A DNA stretch of 64,000 nt. Origin: JADJOM01 sp963817435. Lineage in GTDB: Bacteria; Gemmatimonadota; Gemmatimonadetes; Gemmatimonadales; GWC2-71-9. A program made the position numbers and the translations under genes. Shown here in pieces: positions 50,720 through 62,000 of this stretch. The stretch covers positions 620,001 through 684,000 of the forward strand of contig CAWFNY010000001.1 in the NCBI GenBank assembly GCA_963817435.1, written 5' to 3'. Below the pieces are notes generated by a model. It was not told the DNA's origin. It searched no databases and worked only from the letters and a program-made list of their open reading frames with translations. The first letter of the stretch is position 1. Each line of letters opens with the position of its first letter.

Positions 50720-51345
50720 GCCGCTAACCTCATCGCTGCCTCGAGTTCACCGGCCGCACGGGCGACGGCCGCCTCGCGCGCGATGCCGCCGGCTCCAACG
50801 GCGAACGGCTCGCCATACGCGACACGAACCCGGGCGAATGGAGGCGGGACGAGGAAGCCGTCCCACGATCCCGCCCGCCATGCCGGCCGGGAGTCCGCGT
50901 GCACCGGTACGATCACCGCCCCGCCCTGTTCCGCCGCCGCGAGTGCTCCTGGCTTCACGACCCTCCGAGGTCCGCGCGGTCCGTCCGGCGTGACGCCGAC
51001 CGGAGTGCCGTCCCGCAGCGCACGGATGGCTCCCCGCAGCGCCTGGCGGCCCCCTCTCGTGCTCGAGCCGCGGATCAGCCCATACCCGAGCGAGCGGGCG
51101 AATCCGGCAAGATACTCACCGTCCCGCGCCTCGCTCACCAGGGCGGCGATCCCCCGCCCCCGGTGGTGCCACATCACCGGCAGGAGCGCCTCATGCCAGC
51201 TGAGCAGGACGTAGGGCCGGGCGCCGTGCAGCGCCTGACTGCAGCGCTCTGAACCGAGGACCTCGATCCGCCACGTGCGGGCAAGGAGCCGGGCGGCCGG
51301 AGGGCCCAGCCAGCGCGCGATGGCGCCGCCGATGCCGCTCAGCAT
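50686..51345 (-). CDS. Lysophospholipid acyltransferase-like protein (DUF374)
   Basis: 219 aa membrane-associated acyltransferase candidate. It has the His of the HX4D-like box in YVLLSWHEALLPVMWH, LVSEARDGEYLAGFARSLGY, RGSSTRGGRQALRGAIRALR and VGVTPDGPRGPRRVVKPGAL. This DUF374 group often sits in LPS loci. It may transfer a secondary acyl chain to lipid A in place of LpxL/LpxM; that is inference from the lpxB-lpxK position. It overlaps lpxB by 7 bp and lpxK by 34 bp. Confidence 0.87.
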   Translation of the reverse strand: MLSGIGGAIARWLGPPAARLLARTWRIEVLGSERCSQALHGARPYVLLSWHEALLPVMWHHRGRGIAALVSEARDGEYLAGFARSLGYGLIRGSSTRGGRQALRGAIRALRDGTPVGVTPDGPRGPRRVVKPGALAAAEQGGAVIVPVHADSRPAWRAGSWDGFLVPPPFARVRVAYGEPFAVGAGGIAREAAVARAAGELEAAMRLAAWPDGAATPTG

Positions 51346-52460
51346 GCGAACAGTTCGAGCGCGAGATCCGCGACCCGCTCCGCGGCGCCCGGGGTCCCCA
51401 GACAGCCACGGACTTTCGCGAGTCCGGCCCGCTGAGCCTGATGTTCCGCGCTGCGCTCATCGAGCAGCGGGCGAACCGCGTCGGCCACTGGCGCAGCCGC
51501 GACGGGTGGGTGCCAGAATTCGGGTACAACGTCTTCGCTCGCGACGAGATTGACCAGACTGATCCGCTTCACCGTCATCAGCCGGGTCGCGATCATGTAG
51601 GTCGAGCGCGGAGTGCGATACGCGACCACCATCGGCATGTCGCTGCAGGCCGCCTCGAGTGTCGCCGTCCCCGACTTGACCACTCCCGCCGTCGCGGCGG
51701 CGAACACCAGCTCGGGCTGATTCCGGTGAATCACGATTCCGTCCTGCTCGGGGTAGTAGCCCCCCGCCGTCCCGGCGACGATGACGTGTGCCGTGCGCCC
51801 TTCCGAGAGCATGCGCCGGCCCACATCACGAAAGAGCGGCCAGTTACGGCGGATCTCCCCCTCCCGGCTGCCGGGAAAGATACCAAGGACTGGAACTCCC
51901 GGGGGCAGTCCAAGCGCCCGGCGCGCCTCTGCCCGGCTTGGCCAGACCCGGTCCAGCAGCGGATGCCCCACATAGGTGCAGGCCAGGCCGCGGGAACGGA
52001 ACCACGGCTCCTCGAACGGCAGGATCGCCGCCAGCCGGTCGGCGGCCCGCTGCAGCCGTGGCAGGCGCCCCGGGCGCCAGGCCCAGAGTTGCGGGGCGAC
52101 GTACTGCAGCACCGGGACGCCGGAGCGACGCAGCGCCTCGCCGAGGCGCAAGTGGAATCCGGGATAGTCGATCAGGATCGCGAGCGCGTAACGGCCGGTT
52201 CGTGCCTCGCGGTTCAGCGTGCGGAGCAGCCGCAGGTGCCTCGGGAGGGTCCGCACGACTTCCAGGAATCCCAGCGCGCCGAGCCGGTCGATGTCGCAGC
52301 GCAGGTGGAGGCCCTGTTCGGCCATCGCGGGGCCGCCACAGCCTTCGAACCGCCATGTCGGCCGCCGCCGCCTGAGCGCCGCAATGATGTCAGCGCCATG
52401 CCGGTCGCCCGAGGGCTCACCCGCCGAGACCAGGATCCGGGGCGCGTCCGGTCCGGTCAC
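51339..52460 (-). CDS. lpxB: Lipid-A-disaccharide synthase
   Basis: Peripheral membrane GT19 enzyme joining UDP-diacyl-glucosamine and lipid X; 373 aa. It has ILVSAGEPSGDRHGADIIAA at the start, the acceptor loop GALGFLEVVRTLPRHLRLLR, ALILIDYPGFHLRLGEALR-like (ALAILIDYPGFHLRLGEALR), YVAPQLWAWRPGRLPRLQ, FPGSREGEIRRNWPLF and SGTATLEAACSDMPMVVAYR. The start is GTG 52460, overlapping the oxidoreductase stop by 4 bp. The open frame upstream of it is not homologous. Confidence 0.96.
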   Translation of the reverse strand: MTGPDAPRILVSAGEPSGDRHGADIIAALRRRRPTWRFEGCGGPAMAEQGLHLRCDIDRLGALGFLEVVRTLPRHLRLLRTLNREARTGRYALAILIDYPGFHLRLGEALRRSGVPVLQYVAPQLWAWRPGRLPRLQRAADRLAAILPFEEPWFRSRGLACTYVGHPLLDRVWPSRAEARRALGLPPGVPVLGIFPGSREGEIRRNWPLFRDVGRRMLSEGRTAHVIVAGTAGGYYPEQDGIVIHRNQPELVFAAATAGVVKSGTATLEAACSDMPMVVAYRTPRSTYMIATRLMTVKRISLVNLVASEDVVPEFWHPPVAAAPVADAVRPLLDERSAEHQAQRAGLAKVRGCLGTPGAAERVADLALELFAC

Positions 52461-53437
52461 GACTCGGGGTGCGAAGTCAGCGCGGCGAGGCGGACCGCTT
52501 CGGTCACCTGCAGTGCCAGGCGCAACGCGGCGCGGCCTTCCCCCCCGGTCACCACGGCTTCCCGAACGCCGCGCACGGCATGCAGGAAGCTTTCGAGCTC
52601 CAGCCGCAGGGCGTCGGCGTTCGGGGCTTCCAGGACGATCCGTTCGGCCACATCCGCGAGCCGGGCCGCGTCCCCGGGGGTCCAGCCGTTCCGAAGCCGG
52701 AGGAATTCGCCCCGGCCGGTCGCCAGGTCGAGGGCGAGGTAGCCCTCCTCCTGGTACACGCGCAGACGACGTACCCGATCCTGCGCGATCCGCGACGCGG
52801 TGACGCTGGCCACCAGTCCCGACGCGAACTCCACCCGCGCGTGCGCGACATCGAGCAGCGGGGAGAGCACGGCGGCGCCGTTGGCGCGCACGTCGAGCGC
52901 CTCCGCGCCGCCGGCGAGGTGCAGGATGAGGTCGAGGTCGTGGATCATGAGGTCGAGCACGACCGGCACGTCGGTGCCCCGTGGCTGGAACGGGGCGAGG
53001 CGCTCCCCCTCGATAAACAGCGGACGGTCGAGGTAGGCTGTGGCCGCCCGGACGGCGCGATTGAATCGCTCGATATGCCCTACCTGCAGGAGCAGGCCGT
53101 GGCGTGCGGCGGTGTGCACCAGCTCGTCGGCCTCCGCGAGCGTGGCGGCCATCGGCTTTTCCATCAGCACCGGACACCCCGCGCCCAACGCGGCGAGCCC
53201 GACCTCGGCATGCGCGGAGGTCGGCACCGCGATGGTCACCGCGTCGGCGCGGTCAAAGAGTTCCTCCCTCGAGCGGCAGGCGACCGTGCCGAGAGCCGCG
53301 GCGACCTGCGCCGCGCGCTCCGGCCGGATGTCGTAGATGCCGACGAGCTCGGCCTCGGGCATCGTCGCGAGGTGGCGGGCATGGTGCCAGCCCAGCACGC
53401 CGACGCCGATGACGCCCACGGGAACCGGCGCGATCAC
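52457..53437 (-). CDS. Gfo/Idh/MocA-family oxidoreductase, GnnA-like by position
   Basis: NAD(P)-dependent sugar dehydrogenase family, 326 aa. N-terminal Rossmann VGVIGVGVLGWHHARHLATM, catalytic-type EKP in VLMEKPMAATLAEADELVHT, and GHIERFNRAVRAATAYLDRP before the C-terminal alpha/beta domain. It lies between lpxA and lpxB with 4-bp overlaps on both sides. In Acidithiobacillus, gnnA and gnnB occupy this place and convert UDP-GlcNAc to its 3-amino analogue for N-acylated lipid A. No gnnB-like aminotransferase is present in the window, so the reaction here is uncertain. Confidence 0.88.
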   Translation of the reverse strand: MIAPVPVGVIGVGVLGWHHARHLATMPEAELVGIYDIRPERAAQVAAALGTVACRSREELFDRADAVTIAVPTSAHAEVGLAALGAGCPVLMEKPMAATLAEADELVHTAARHGLLLQVGHIERFNRAVRAATAYLDRPLFIEGERLAPFQPRGTDVPVVLDLMIHDLDLILHLAGGAEALDVRANGAAVLSPLLDVAHARVEFASGLVASVTASRIAQDRVRRLRVYQEEGYLALDLATGRGEFLRLRNGWTPGDAARLADVAERIVLEAPNADALRLELESFLHAVRGVREAVVTGGEGRAALRLALQVTEAVRLAALTSHPES

Positions 53438-54210
53438 GCCGGTACTCCGCGGCGCGCCGTCGTCACGAAGTCGAGGAGCCGCCGGACTTCAGGGACCCGC
53501 GCGGCGTCCGGCTCGAGGGCGAGCAGCGCCTCGGCCCGGGACATGGTGTTGTTGAAGAGGAGCCGATAGGAGCGCTTGAGCGCGGTCATCGTGTCGGGGC
53601 TGAACCCGGCCCGTTGCAGGCCGATGGTGTTGAGGCCGAACAGCTCAACCGGATTCCCGACGGCCTTCACGTATGGCGGGATGTCCTGATTCACGCGCGA
53701 GGCGCCACCGACGAAGGCGTGGGTGCCGATGGTCACGAACTGGTGGATGGCGATCAGGCCACTCAGTGTCGCGCGCTCCTCGACCGTGATGTGCCCCGAG
53801 AGCTGGGTGGCGTTTGCGATGGTCACGCCATCCCCGATGCGGCAGTCGTGGGCGACGTGCACGTAGGTCATCAGGAAGCAATCCGCGCCTACCACGGTGC
53901 TCCCGGTCGCGGTCGTGCCACGGTTCACCGTGCTGTGCTCCCGGATCACCGTTCTCGGCCCGATCTCCACCCGGGTCTCCTCGCCGTGGTACTTCACGTC
54001 CTGCGGCGCGCCGCCGAGCACCGCGCCCGCACCGAGCGTGACACCGGTACCGAGGCGGACGTTGCGCTCGAGCACCACGTGCGCGCCCAGGCGGCAGCCG
54101 TCGCCCACCTCCACGGCCGGGCCGAGGACGGCGTACGGGCCCACCTCGACATCCAGCCCGAGCTGCGCGGTCGGATCGATCACCGCCGTCGGGTGGATCG
54201 TCACCGTCAC
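53434..54210 (-). CDS. lpxA: Acyl-ACP:UDP-N-acetylglucosamine O-acyltransferase
   Basis: First committed acyl transfer of lipid A synthesis; 258 aa left-handed beta-helix trimer protein. Hexapeptide repeats fill residues ~1-185 (IHPTAVIDPTAQLGLDVEVG, VVLERNVRLGTGVTLGAGAV). The catalytic His is in TYVHVAHDCRIGDGVTIAN. Substrate contacts lie in HQFVTIGTHAFVGGASRVNQ and DIPPYVKAVGNP. The C-terminal helical domain is ALKRSYRLLFNNTMSRAEAL. The start is GTG 54210, overlapping the fabZ stop (GTGA). Confidence 0.97.
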   Translation of the reverse strand: MTVTIHPTAVIDPTAQLGLDVEVGPYAVLGPAVEVGDGCRLGAHVVLERNVRLGTGVTLGAGAVLGGAPQDVKYHGEETRVEIGPRTVIREHSTVNRGTTATGSTVVGADCFLMTYVHVAHDCRIGDGVTIANATQLSGHITVEERATLSGLIAIHQFVTIGTHAFVGGASRVNQDIPPYVKAVGNPVELFGLNTIGLQRAGFSPDTMTALKRSYRLLFNNTMSRAEALLALEPDAARVPEVRRLLDFVTTARRGVPA

Positions 54211-54641
54211 CGGTCCACCACGCACGCCATCATCTCGGCCTCCGTGGCGACCTGGCCATCCACCAGAGCCACGCCCTTCATCTTCGCAATCTTGCCCCGG
54301 AACTGCAGCATCTCGACCTCCATCCGGAGCTGATCGCCGGGGACCACCGGCTTGCGGAACTTCACGGCGTCGAGCGACATGAAATACACGACCTTGTTCT
54401 CCCGCTCCTTCACCTGCTCCATCAGCAGCAGGCCGCCGGTCTGGGCCATCGCCTCCACGATCAGGACGCCCGGCATGATCGGATGTCCCGGAAAATGGCC
54501 CTGGAAGAAGGGTTCGTTGATCGTCACGTTCTTGAGCCCCACGATCTTCTGCGTGCCCTGCACTTCGAGGATCCGGTCCACCAGCAGGAACGGATACCGG
54601 TGCGGCAGCAGCTCCATGATCTTGCTCACGTCCATCGTCAT
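54207..54641 (-). CDS. fabZ: (3R)-hydroxyacyl-ACP dehydratase FabZ
   Basis: Hotdog-fold dehydratase of fatty-acid elongation, 144 aa. Active site in PFFQGHFPGHPIMPGVLIVE: His of PGHP and the Glu seven residues after the central Pro. It begins MDVSKIMELLPHRYPFLLVD, which is standard. It competes with LpxA for hydroxyacyl-ACP, and its place between lpxC and lpxA is classical. In Bacteroidota LpxC and FabZ are fused; here they are separate but overlap by 4 bp. Confidence 0.98.
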   Translation of the reverse strand: MTMDVSKIMELLPHRYPFLLVDRILEVQGTQKIVGLKNVTINEPFFQGHFPGHPIMPGVLIVEAMAQTGGLLLMEQVKERENKVVYFMSLDAVKFRKPVVPGDQLRMEVEMLQFRGKIAKMKGVALVDGQVATEAEMMACVVDR

Positions 54642-55465
54642 GCCTCCAGGTATCGAGCCGCGGCCGCGATCGCGCGGGCGCAGGCAATGTTGCCGCTGTG
54701 ACTGGGGCGACTGGCCCGCACCCGCATCGCCAGTCTGGCCCCCAGCAGCGCGAGGTCGCCGATCAGGTCGCCCAGCTTGTGCCGGGCGAATTCGTCAGGC
54801 CAGCGAAGCGTCGTGTTCAGCACGGCTTCGTCGCTCAACAGGATCGCGCACTCAGGCGTCGCGCCGCCCAGGAGTCCCCGCGACCGCAATGCGCTGACCT
54901 CGGCCAGGAACCCGAAGGTGCGCGCTCCCGCGATCTCGGTCCGGAAGCTCCGCTCGGTCACGGTGCAGCGGTATCCCTGCCTGCCGATCACCGGCTCACG
55001 GTACTCGAGGCTGACCGCCACCTCGTAGTCCTCCGCCGGTTCGATCCGGTACCTGGCCTCTCCCTCGACCACCTCAAGCGGGTGGGCGAGCACCGCGACC
55101 CGAAGCGCCCCCGGCTGTACGGCCATTCCCGCCTCATCGATCAGCGCGAGAAATGGGGCGAAGGACCCATCCAGGATCGGAAGCTCCGGGCCATCGACAG
55201 TAACCGTGAGGTCGTCGATGCCGATCGCGAAGCTCGCCGCAAGGAGATGCTCCACGGTCTCGACGCCGCGGGAGCCCGCGTGCAGCGCCGTCCGCCGGTC
55301 GGTGGCGAACACCCGTTCCAGCCGGGCGGGGATCGGCTGGGAATCATGCATGAAGACGACTCCGGCGCCCGCTGCCGCGGGCGCGAGGCGCATCCGGCAC
55401 GCGGCGCCGGTGTGGAGCCCCACCCCGGTCAGTTCAGCCGTCCGAGCGACGGTCCGCCGCGTCAC
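54638..55465 (-). CDS. lpxC: UDP-3-O-acyl-N-acetylglucosamine deacetylase
   Basis: Zinc amidase committing lipid A synthesis, 275 aa, about 30 shorter than E. coli LpxC at the C-terminus. Zinc ligands are visible: His73 in ETVEHLLAAS, His229 and Asp233 in FARHKLGDLIGD. The catalytic His256 is in PSHSGN. N-terminal TGVGLHTGAACRMRLAPA is typical. The start overlaps lpxD by 32 bp, and the fabZ start overlaps its stop by 4 bp. Confidence 0.97.
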   Translation of the reverse strand: MTRRTVARTAELTGVGLHTGAACRMRLAPAAAGAGVVFMHDSQPIPARLERVFATDRRTALHAGSRGVETVEHLLAASFAIGIDDLTVTVDGPELPILDGSFAPFLALIDEAGMAVQPGALRVAVLAHPLEVVEGEARYRIEPAEDYEVAVSLEYREPVIGRQGYRCTVTERSFRTEIAGARTFGFLAEVSALRSRGLLGGATPECAILLSDEAVLNTTLRWPDEFARHKLGDLIGDLALLGARLAMRVRASRPSHSGNIACARAIAAAARYLEA

Positions 55466-56510
55466 TGCCCCGCCGATCCGCGGAGATGGTCTCGAGATCG
55501 TCGATGATGGCCGCCAGCCGATAGAGCGCCGCCTGGCCCCGCAGGAACGCCCGGTGCGGACGGGCGGGATAACCGGTGACTACGGCGCCCGCGGGGACCG
55601 TGCCGGGGCCGAAGACCACGCTCTTGGCGCCGATCACCGCGCCATCCCCGATGACGACGTGGTCCGCGACCCCGACTCCTCCGGCGATGACCACGTCGTC
55701 GCCGATGCGGCAGCTCCCCGCGATCCCGCTGGTGGCCATCACCAGGCAGCGCGCTCCCAGGTGCACGTTGTGGGCGATCTGGACCAGGTTGTCGATCTTC
55801 GTGCCTCGCCCCACGATCGTATCCTCGAAACTGCCACGATCGACACAGGTGCCGGAGCCGATCTCCACATCGTCTTCGAGGATGCACGCGCCCAGATGCG
55901 GCGTCCGGCTGTGCCCGTCGCGGCCGCGGACATAGCCGAACCCGGGGCCGCCCACGACCGCGCCGGCTTTGAGCACGACGCGCTGCCCCAGGGTCGCGCC
56001 CGCATAACATACGGCGTTGGGTCCGATGACGCAGTCATCCCCGAGCGTGACGCCCGTGCCGATGCTGGCGCCGGCACCGATGCGCGCGCGGGCGCCGATG
56101 CGTGCCCCGTGCTCGATCACCGCGAACGGACCCACCGAACTGCCTTCGCCGAGCACCGCGTCTTCCGCGATGCGTGCAGCCGCGTCGATGCCGGCGTGTG
56201 GCGCGACCGCGGTCGTGAAGGCGGCGGCCACCTCCGCGAGCGCCTTGTCCGGCGCGGTGACGATGATGCGCGTGGCCGGGCCCCCGGGCTCGCTCGCCAG
56301 CGCCTCGGGAACGAGCACCGCCCCCGCGCGGGTCGCGCGGAAGGCGGTCAGATACTTCGGTGTCAGGAGAAAGCTCAGGGCGTCCGGCCCCGCCCGGTCG
56401 AGCGGGGCCAGGTGCTGGAGGAGGAGGTCTCCGTCGCCCTCCAGGCGGCCGCCGACCAGCGTGGCGACCGCCCGGGCAGTCAGGCGTGCGGAGGGTGACG
56501 CCAGGGTCAG
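55434..56510 (-). CDS. lpxD: UDP-3-O-(3-hydroxyacyl)glucosamine N-acyltransferase, probable CTG start
   Basis: N-acylates the glucosamine of the lipid A precursor; left-handed beta-helix trimer, 358 aa when read from CTG 56510. The first in-frame ATG/GTG/TTG is the GTG at 56318, but it would delete most of the uridine-binding N-terminal domain. The missing part is plainly present upstream (LVGGRLEGDGDLLL, PDALSFLLTPKYLTAF, RAGAVLVPEA). CTG 56510 overlaps the ompH TGA as CTGA and has AAGG 7 bp upstream; CTG 56504 is an alternative. The catalytic His region is KIDNLVQIAHNVHLGARCLV. The resulting length is normal for LpxD (~340-350). Confidence 0.88.
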   Translation of the reverse strand: MTLASPSARLTARAVATLVGGRLEGDGDLLLQHLAPLDRAGPDALSFLLTPKYLTAFRATRAGAVLVPEALASEPGGPATRIIVTAPDKALAEVAAAFTTAVAPHAGIDAAARIAEDAVLGEGSSVGPFAVIEHGARIGARARIGAGASIGTGVTLGDDCVIGPNAVCYAGATLGQRVVLKAGAVVGGPGFGYVRGRDGHSRTPHLGACILEDDVEIGSGTCVDRGSFEDTIVGRGTKIDNLVQIAHNVHLGARCLVMATSGIAGSCRIGDDVVIAGGVGVADHVVIGDGAVIGAKSVVFGPGTVPAGAVVTGYPARPHRAFLRGQAALYRLAAIIDDLETISADRRGSDAADRRSDG

Positions 56511-57043
56511 GGCTGCGCCTTGATTTTCGCGATCACCTTGTCGGAGACGTCGAGCGACTTGTCCGCCGCGACGATGAGGCCGTCATTCGCGCTCACGTCG
56601 AACAGCAGGGCAAAGCCGCCCTCGGCGCGCACGCTTTCGATCGCATCGTTCACCTTGTTGTGCAGCGGCGCCAGGAGCTCCTGCTCCCGCTGGGCGGCCT
56701 TGTCCCGCAACTCGTTGGCCCGGCTCTCGAGCCGGGTGCGCTGTGCCTCGAGATCCCGGCGCTTGGCGGTCTTGGCCGTGGCGGAGAGCATCACGGACTT
56801 CTGCTCGAAGTCCGCGGCGGCCGAATCGAGTGTGGCCTGCAGCCCTTCGACCTCGGTGCGGAAGCCGGTCAGCTCACGATTGTAGGTCGACTCCGCCTGG
56901 GCGTATCCCGGCGTGGCGAGCAGCACGGCCCGGGCGTTGATGTACCCGATCTTCTGCGCCCCGCCCTGGGCGGATGCAGCCGAGGGCGCGCTGACAAGTG
57001 CGACCGCCAGCGCCAGTGAGAGGCCGAACACGCGACGAACCAT
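56507..57043 (-). CDS. skp: Skp/OmpH-family periplasmic chaperone
   Basis: Periplasmic holdase for outer-membrane proteins en route to BamA; 178 aa. Signal peptide RVFGLSLALAVALVSAPSAA cleaved after ASA (near residue 25), then QKIGYINARAVLLATPGYAQ, the OmpH N-terminal strand. A long charged coiled coil (ATAKTAKRRDLEAQRTRLES, RANELRDKAAQREQELLAPL) forms the tentacles. ATG 57043 is chosen because the signal peptide starts there; the frame is open to 57112. It is 32 bp downstream of bamA and overlaps the lpxD start. Confidence 0.93.
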   Translation of the reverse strand: MVRRVFGLSLALAVALVSAPSAASAQGGAQKIGYINARAVLLATPGYAQAESTYNRELTGFRTEVEGLQATLDSAAADFEQKSVMLSATAKTAKRRDLEAQRTRLESRANELRDKAAQREQELLAPLHNKVNDAIESVRAEGGFALLFDVSANDGLIVAADKSLDVSDKVIAKIKAQP

Positions 57044-57075
57044 CAGAGACTCCCTGCTGAATGTGAGGGTGAGGC

Positions 57076-59472
57076 CTAGAAGAACTGGCCAAGCTTGAAG
57101 TGGAGCTTCCACCCCGGGTTCGGGGTGCCATCGGCCTTGACGCGATCGAACCCGTAGCCGAGGTCGATGCCGATGGGACCGAGGGGGGACAGGACCGCCA
57201 CGCCGAAGCCGGCGCCACGGAACAGCCGGCTCGGATCGTACTGCCGGGCGCTCCGATACACGTTGCCGGCGTCGAGGAAGGTGCTGAAGTAGAGTGACTG
57301 GCTGACCCGTGCGCCGGCTTCCACCGTGAAGGCGGCGTACGACTTGCCGAACGCGCCGACGCCGGCCGCGGCACTCCCGCCCGCCGTGGGGTCGTAACCG
57401 CTCGGCGTGATCGAGAATTCGTCGTAACCGCGCAGCGGAATGCCGAACTGCGTGCCGCCGAGCGAATAGAGCTCGGTGAAGAAGGGACCGGCATCCCCGA
57501 AGATGAACCCGCTCTTGGCGGTGAGCCCGAGGACGAACTGCACGCCGCTGCCGAGCTGCGCGTTGCCACCAGCGGAACCGAGCGGCGCGTAGTAGCGTCC
57601 TTCGAAGTCGATCTTGCGGTAGTTGCCGGTGCCGCCGAGCACGCCACCGTTGAACTCGAGCGAGATGTTGGTCAGCGCGCCACCGGTGGCGAACGGCAGG
57701 CCGAACCGGGTGTCACGCACGATGCTGCCGCCCAGCGTGGAGCGGGTGCAGTTGGAGCACCGGAACCGGGCGCGCAGGTCCACCGAGCCCTCGGTGAACT
57801 TGATCTGCTGCAGCCCGTACGACGTGAAGAGCCGGGTGTAGCGCGAGCCGAAGAGCGGGAAGCCGAGCTGCACATTGCCGCCGACCTGGCGGCGCCGGCC
57901 GAGATCGCCGACCGTGAAGCGCTGGCGGGAGTTGAACAGCGAAACCGTGCCGGAGATCCGGGACTCCTCGATCGCTGGATCCGTGTAGCTCAGCGTGAAG
58001 TCGTTGATGTTCTTGCCGAACTGCCACATCAGCTTGCCGCGCTTGCCCCGCCCGAACAGGTTCGGCTCCTCCAGCCCGAGAAAGCCGCCCAGGCCGGTGC
58101 CCTGCCCGAGCGAGGCGCCGAAGTTGATGTTGCCGGTGCGGCGCTCCTCGACCCGGAACGTGATGTCCACGTCGACGCCGTTTTCGGTCGGCTTCACGTC
58201 AGGCGGCGCCATCTGCTGCTGGAAGAATCCGAGGTTCGCGATGTTCCGGTAGCTCTGGATCAGCCGGTCGCGATTGAACAGTTCGCCCGGCACCAGGACG
58301 ATCGCTTCCCGGATCACCCGCTCGTGGGTCACGTCGTTGCCGACGATGTTGATCTTGTTGATCGTCGCCGGCTGCCCCTCGCGGATCGTCCAGCGGAGGT
58401 CGATCAGCGGCTTCCCGTCGGGACCGATCCGCCGCGTCTCGTCGGGCGTGATCTGGGCGTAGATGTACCCGTTGTTGCTGTAGAGGGTCGACACCGCCTC
58501 GGTCGCGGTACTCCACTCGGTGGCGTTGAACGGCAGTCCGCTCCCGCCGTCCATTCCGAAGGGATAGAGCGCCATCAGGTCTTCGGTGCTGAACCGCCGG
58601 TTGCCGACGATCTGGAAGGTCCCGATCCGGTAGATCTGGCCCTCCTCGACGTCGAGATGCAGCGTCGCCTTGCCGTTGAGGGAGTCGACCGCGATCGAGT
58701 CCTTCGTCACCTGGAAGTCGACATACCCCTTGCTGCCGTACCACGCGGGGAGCTTCTCGCGGATATCCTGCTGCAGCCGGTCGTCGTCGTAGCGTCCCTG
58801 CTGCCACCAGAAGAATCCCTCGGGCCGGGTTCCCATGCGCTTGACCAGGGCCTTGTCCGCGAAGTGCTCGTTGCCGTCGATCAGCACCTGGCTGATCGCG
58901 ACCCGGTTGCCCTCGTCGATATCGAAGACCACTCCCGCCTGCCCGGGGCCGGGCGTCGTCTCGATGACCTTGACCACCGCGGCGTAGTAGCCCTGGGCGT
59001 GGTACATCGAGTCGATGCCGGCCCGTGAGCGCTCCACCGCGGCGCGATCGAGCGGCCGTCCCTCCGCGAGCTTCACCCGCTCCTTCACCGAGTGCTCCGA
59101 GAGCTGCTCCACGCCCTTGACGGTCCAGCGCGACAGCAGCGGACGCTCCGTCACCCGGATGACCAGCACGACCTTGCCGCCGGGGTCGTCACCCTGCGCG
59201 ACCGACACCTCGTCGAACTGACCGGTCCGGAAGAGCGCGATGATCGCCCGCTGGATGTCCCGATAGTTGGTGGGCTGCCCGATCAGCAGTCCGGAACTGC
59301 CGATGATCTGCTGGACGCTCATCCGGGCGTTGCCCTCGACGGCGACGCTGTCGAGGACCGGAGTAGGCGGCGGTGCCGCCGCCGCTGCCGGCTCCTGGGC
59401 GCGCAGGGAGCCGGCGGCGAGGGCCGAGCAGAACAGGAGTGGAGCAAGCAGTCGAATACGCAATTGGGCCAT
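57076..59472 (-). CDS. bamA: Outer-membrane protein assembly factor BamA
   Basis: Omp85 insertase, 798 aa. Signal peptide (LAPLLFCSALAAGSLRAQ), five POTRA domains over residues ~45-430 (VAVEGNARMSVQQI-like start, VVFDIDEGNRVAISQVLIDG, YRIGTFQIVGNRRFSTEDLM, INKINIVGNDVTHERVIREA), then the 16-strand barrel with PIGIDLGYGFDRVKADG and terminal Phe (HFKLGQFF). The order bamA-skp-lpxD-fabZ-lpxA is the conserved envelope cluster of diderms. It is separated from clpC by 50 bp. A pair of Cys residues (RCSNCTRS) lies in the barrel region. Confidence 0.97.
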   Translation of the reverse strand: MAQLRIRLLAPLLFCSALAAGSLRAQEPAAAAAPPPTPVLDSVAVEGNARMSVQQIIGSSGLLIGQPTNYRDIQRAIIALFRTGQFDEVSVAQGDDPGGKVVLVIRVTERPLLSRWTVKGVEQLSEHSVKERVKLAEGRPLDRAAVERSRAGIDSMYHAQGYYAAVVKVIETTPGPGQAGVVFDIDEGNRVAISQVLIDGNEHFADKALVKRMGTRPEGFFWWQQGRYDDDRLQQDIREKLPAWYGSKGYVDFQVTKDSIAVDSLNGKATLHLDVEEGQIYRIGTFQIVGNRRFSTEDLMALYPFGMDGGSGLPFNATEWSTATEAVSTLYSNNGYIYAQITPDETRRIGPDGKPLIDLRWTIREGQPATINKINIVGNDVTHERVIREAIVLVPGELFNRDRLIQSYRNIANLGFFQQQMAPPDVKPTENGVDVDITFRVEERRTGNINFGASLGQGTGLGGFLGLEEPNLFGRGKRGKLMWQFGKNINDFTLSYTDPAIEESRISGTVSLFNSRQRFTVGDLGRRRQVGGNVQLGFPLFGSRYTRLFTSYGLQQIKFTEGSVDLRARFRCSNCTRSTLGGSIVRDTRFGLPFATGGALTNISLEFNGGVLGGTGNYRKIDFEGRYYAPLGSAGGNAQLGSGVQFVLGLTAKSGFIFGDAGPFFTELYSLGGTQFGIPLRGYDEFSITPSGYDPTAGGSAAAGVGAFGKSYAAFTVEAGARVSQSLYFSTFLDAGNVYRSARQYDPSRLFRGAGFGVAVLSPLGPIGIDLGYGFDRVKADGTPNPGWKLHFKLGQFF

Positions 59473-59522
59473 GCGGAAAGGAGACCAGCGGCCCCGGAGG
59501 ACCGCCGGCTCTCGTGGCAGGG

Positions 59523-61996
<2,474 letters not shown>

Positions 61997-62000
<4 letters not shown>

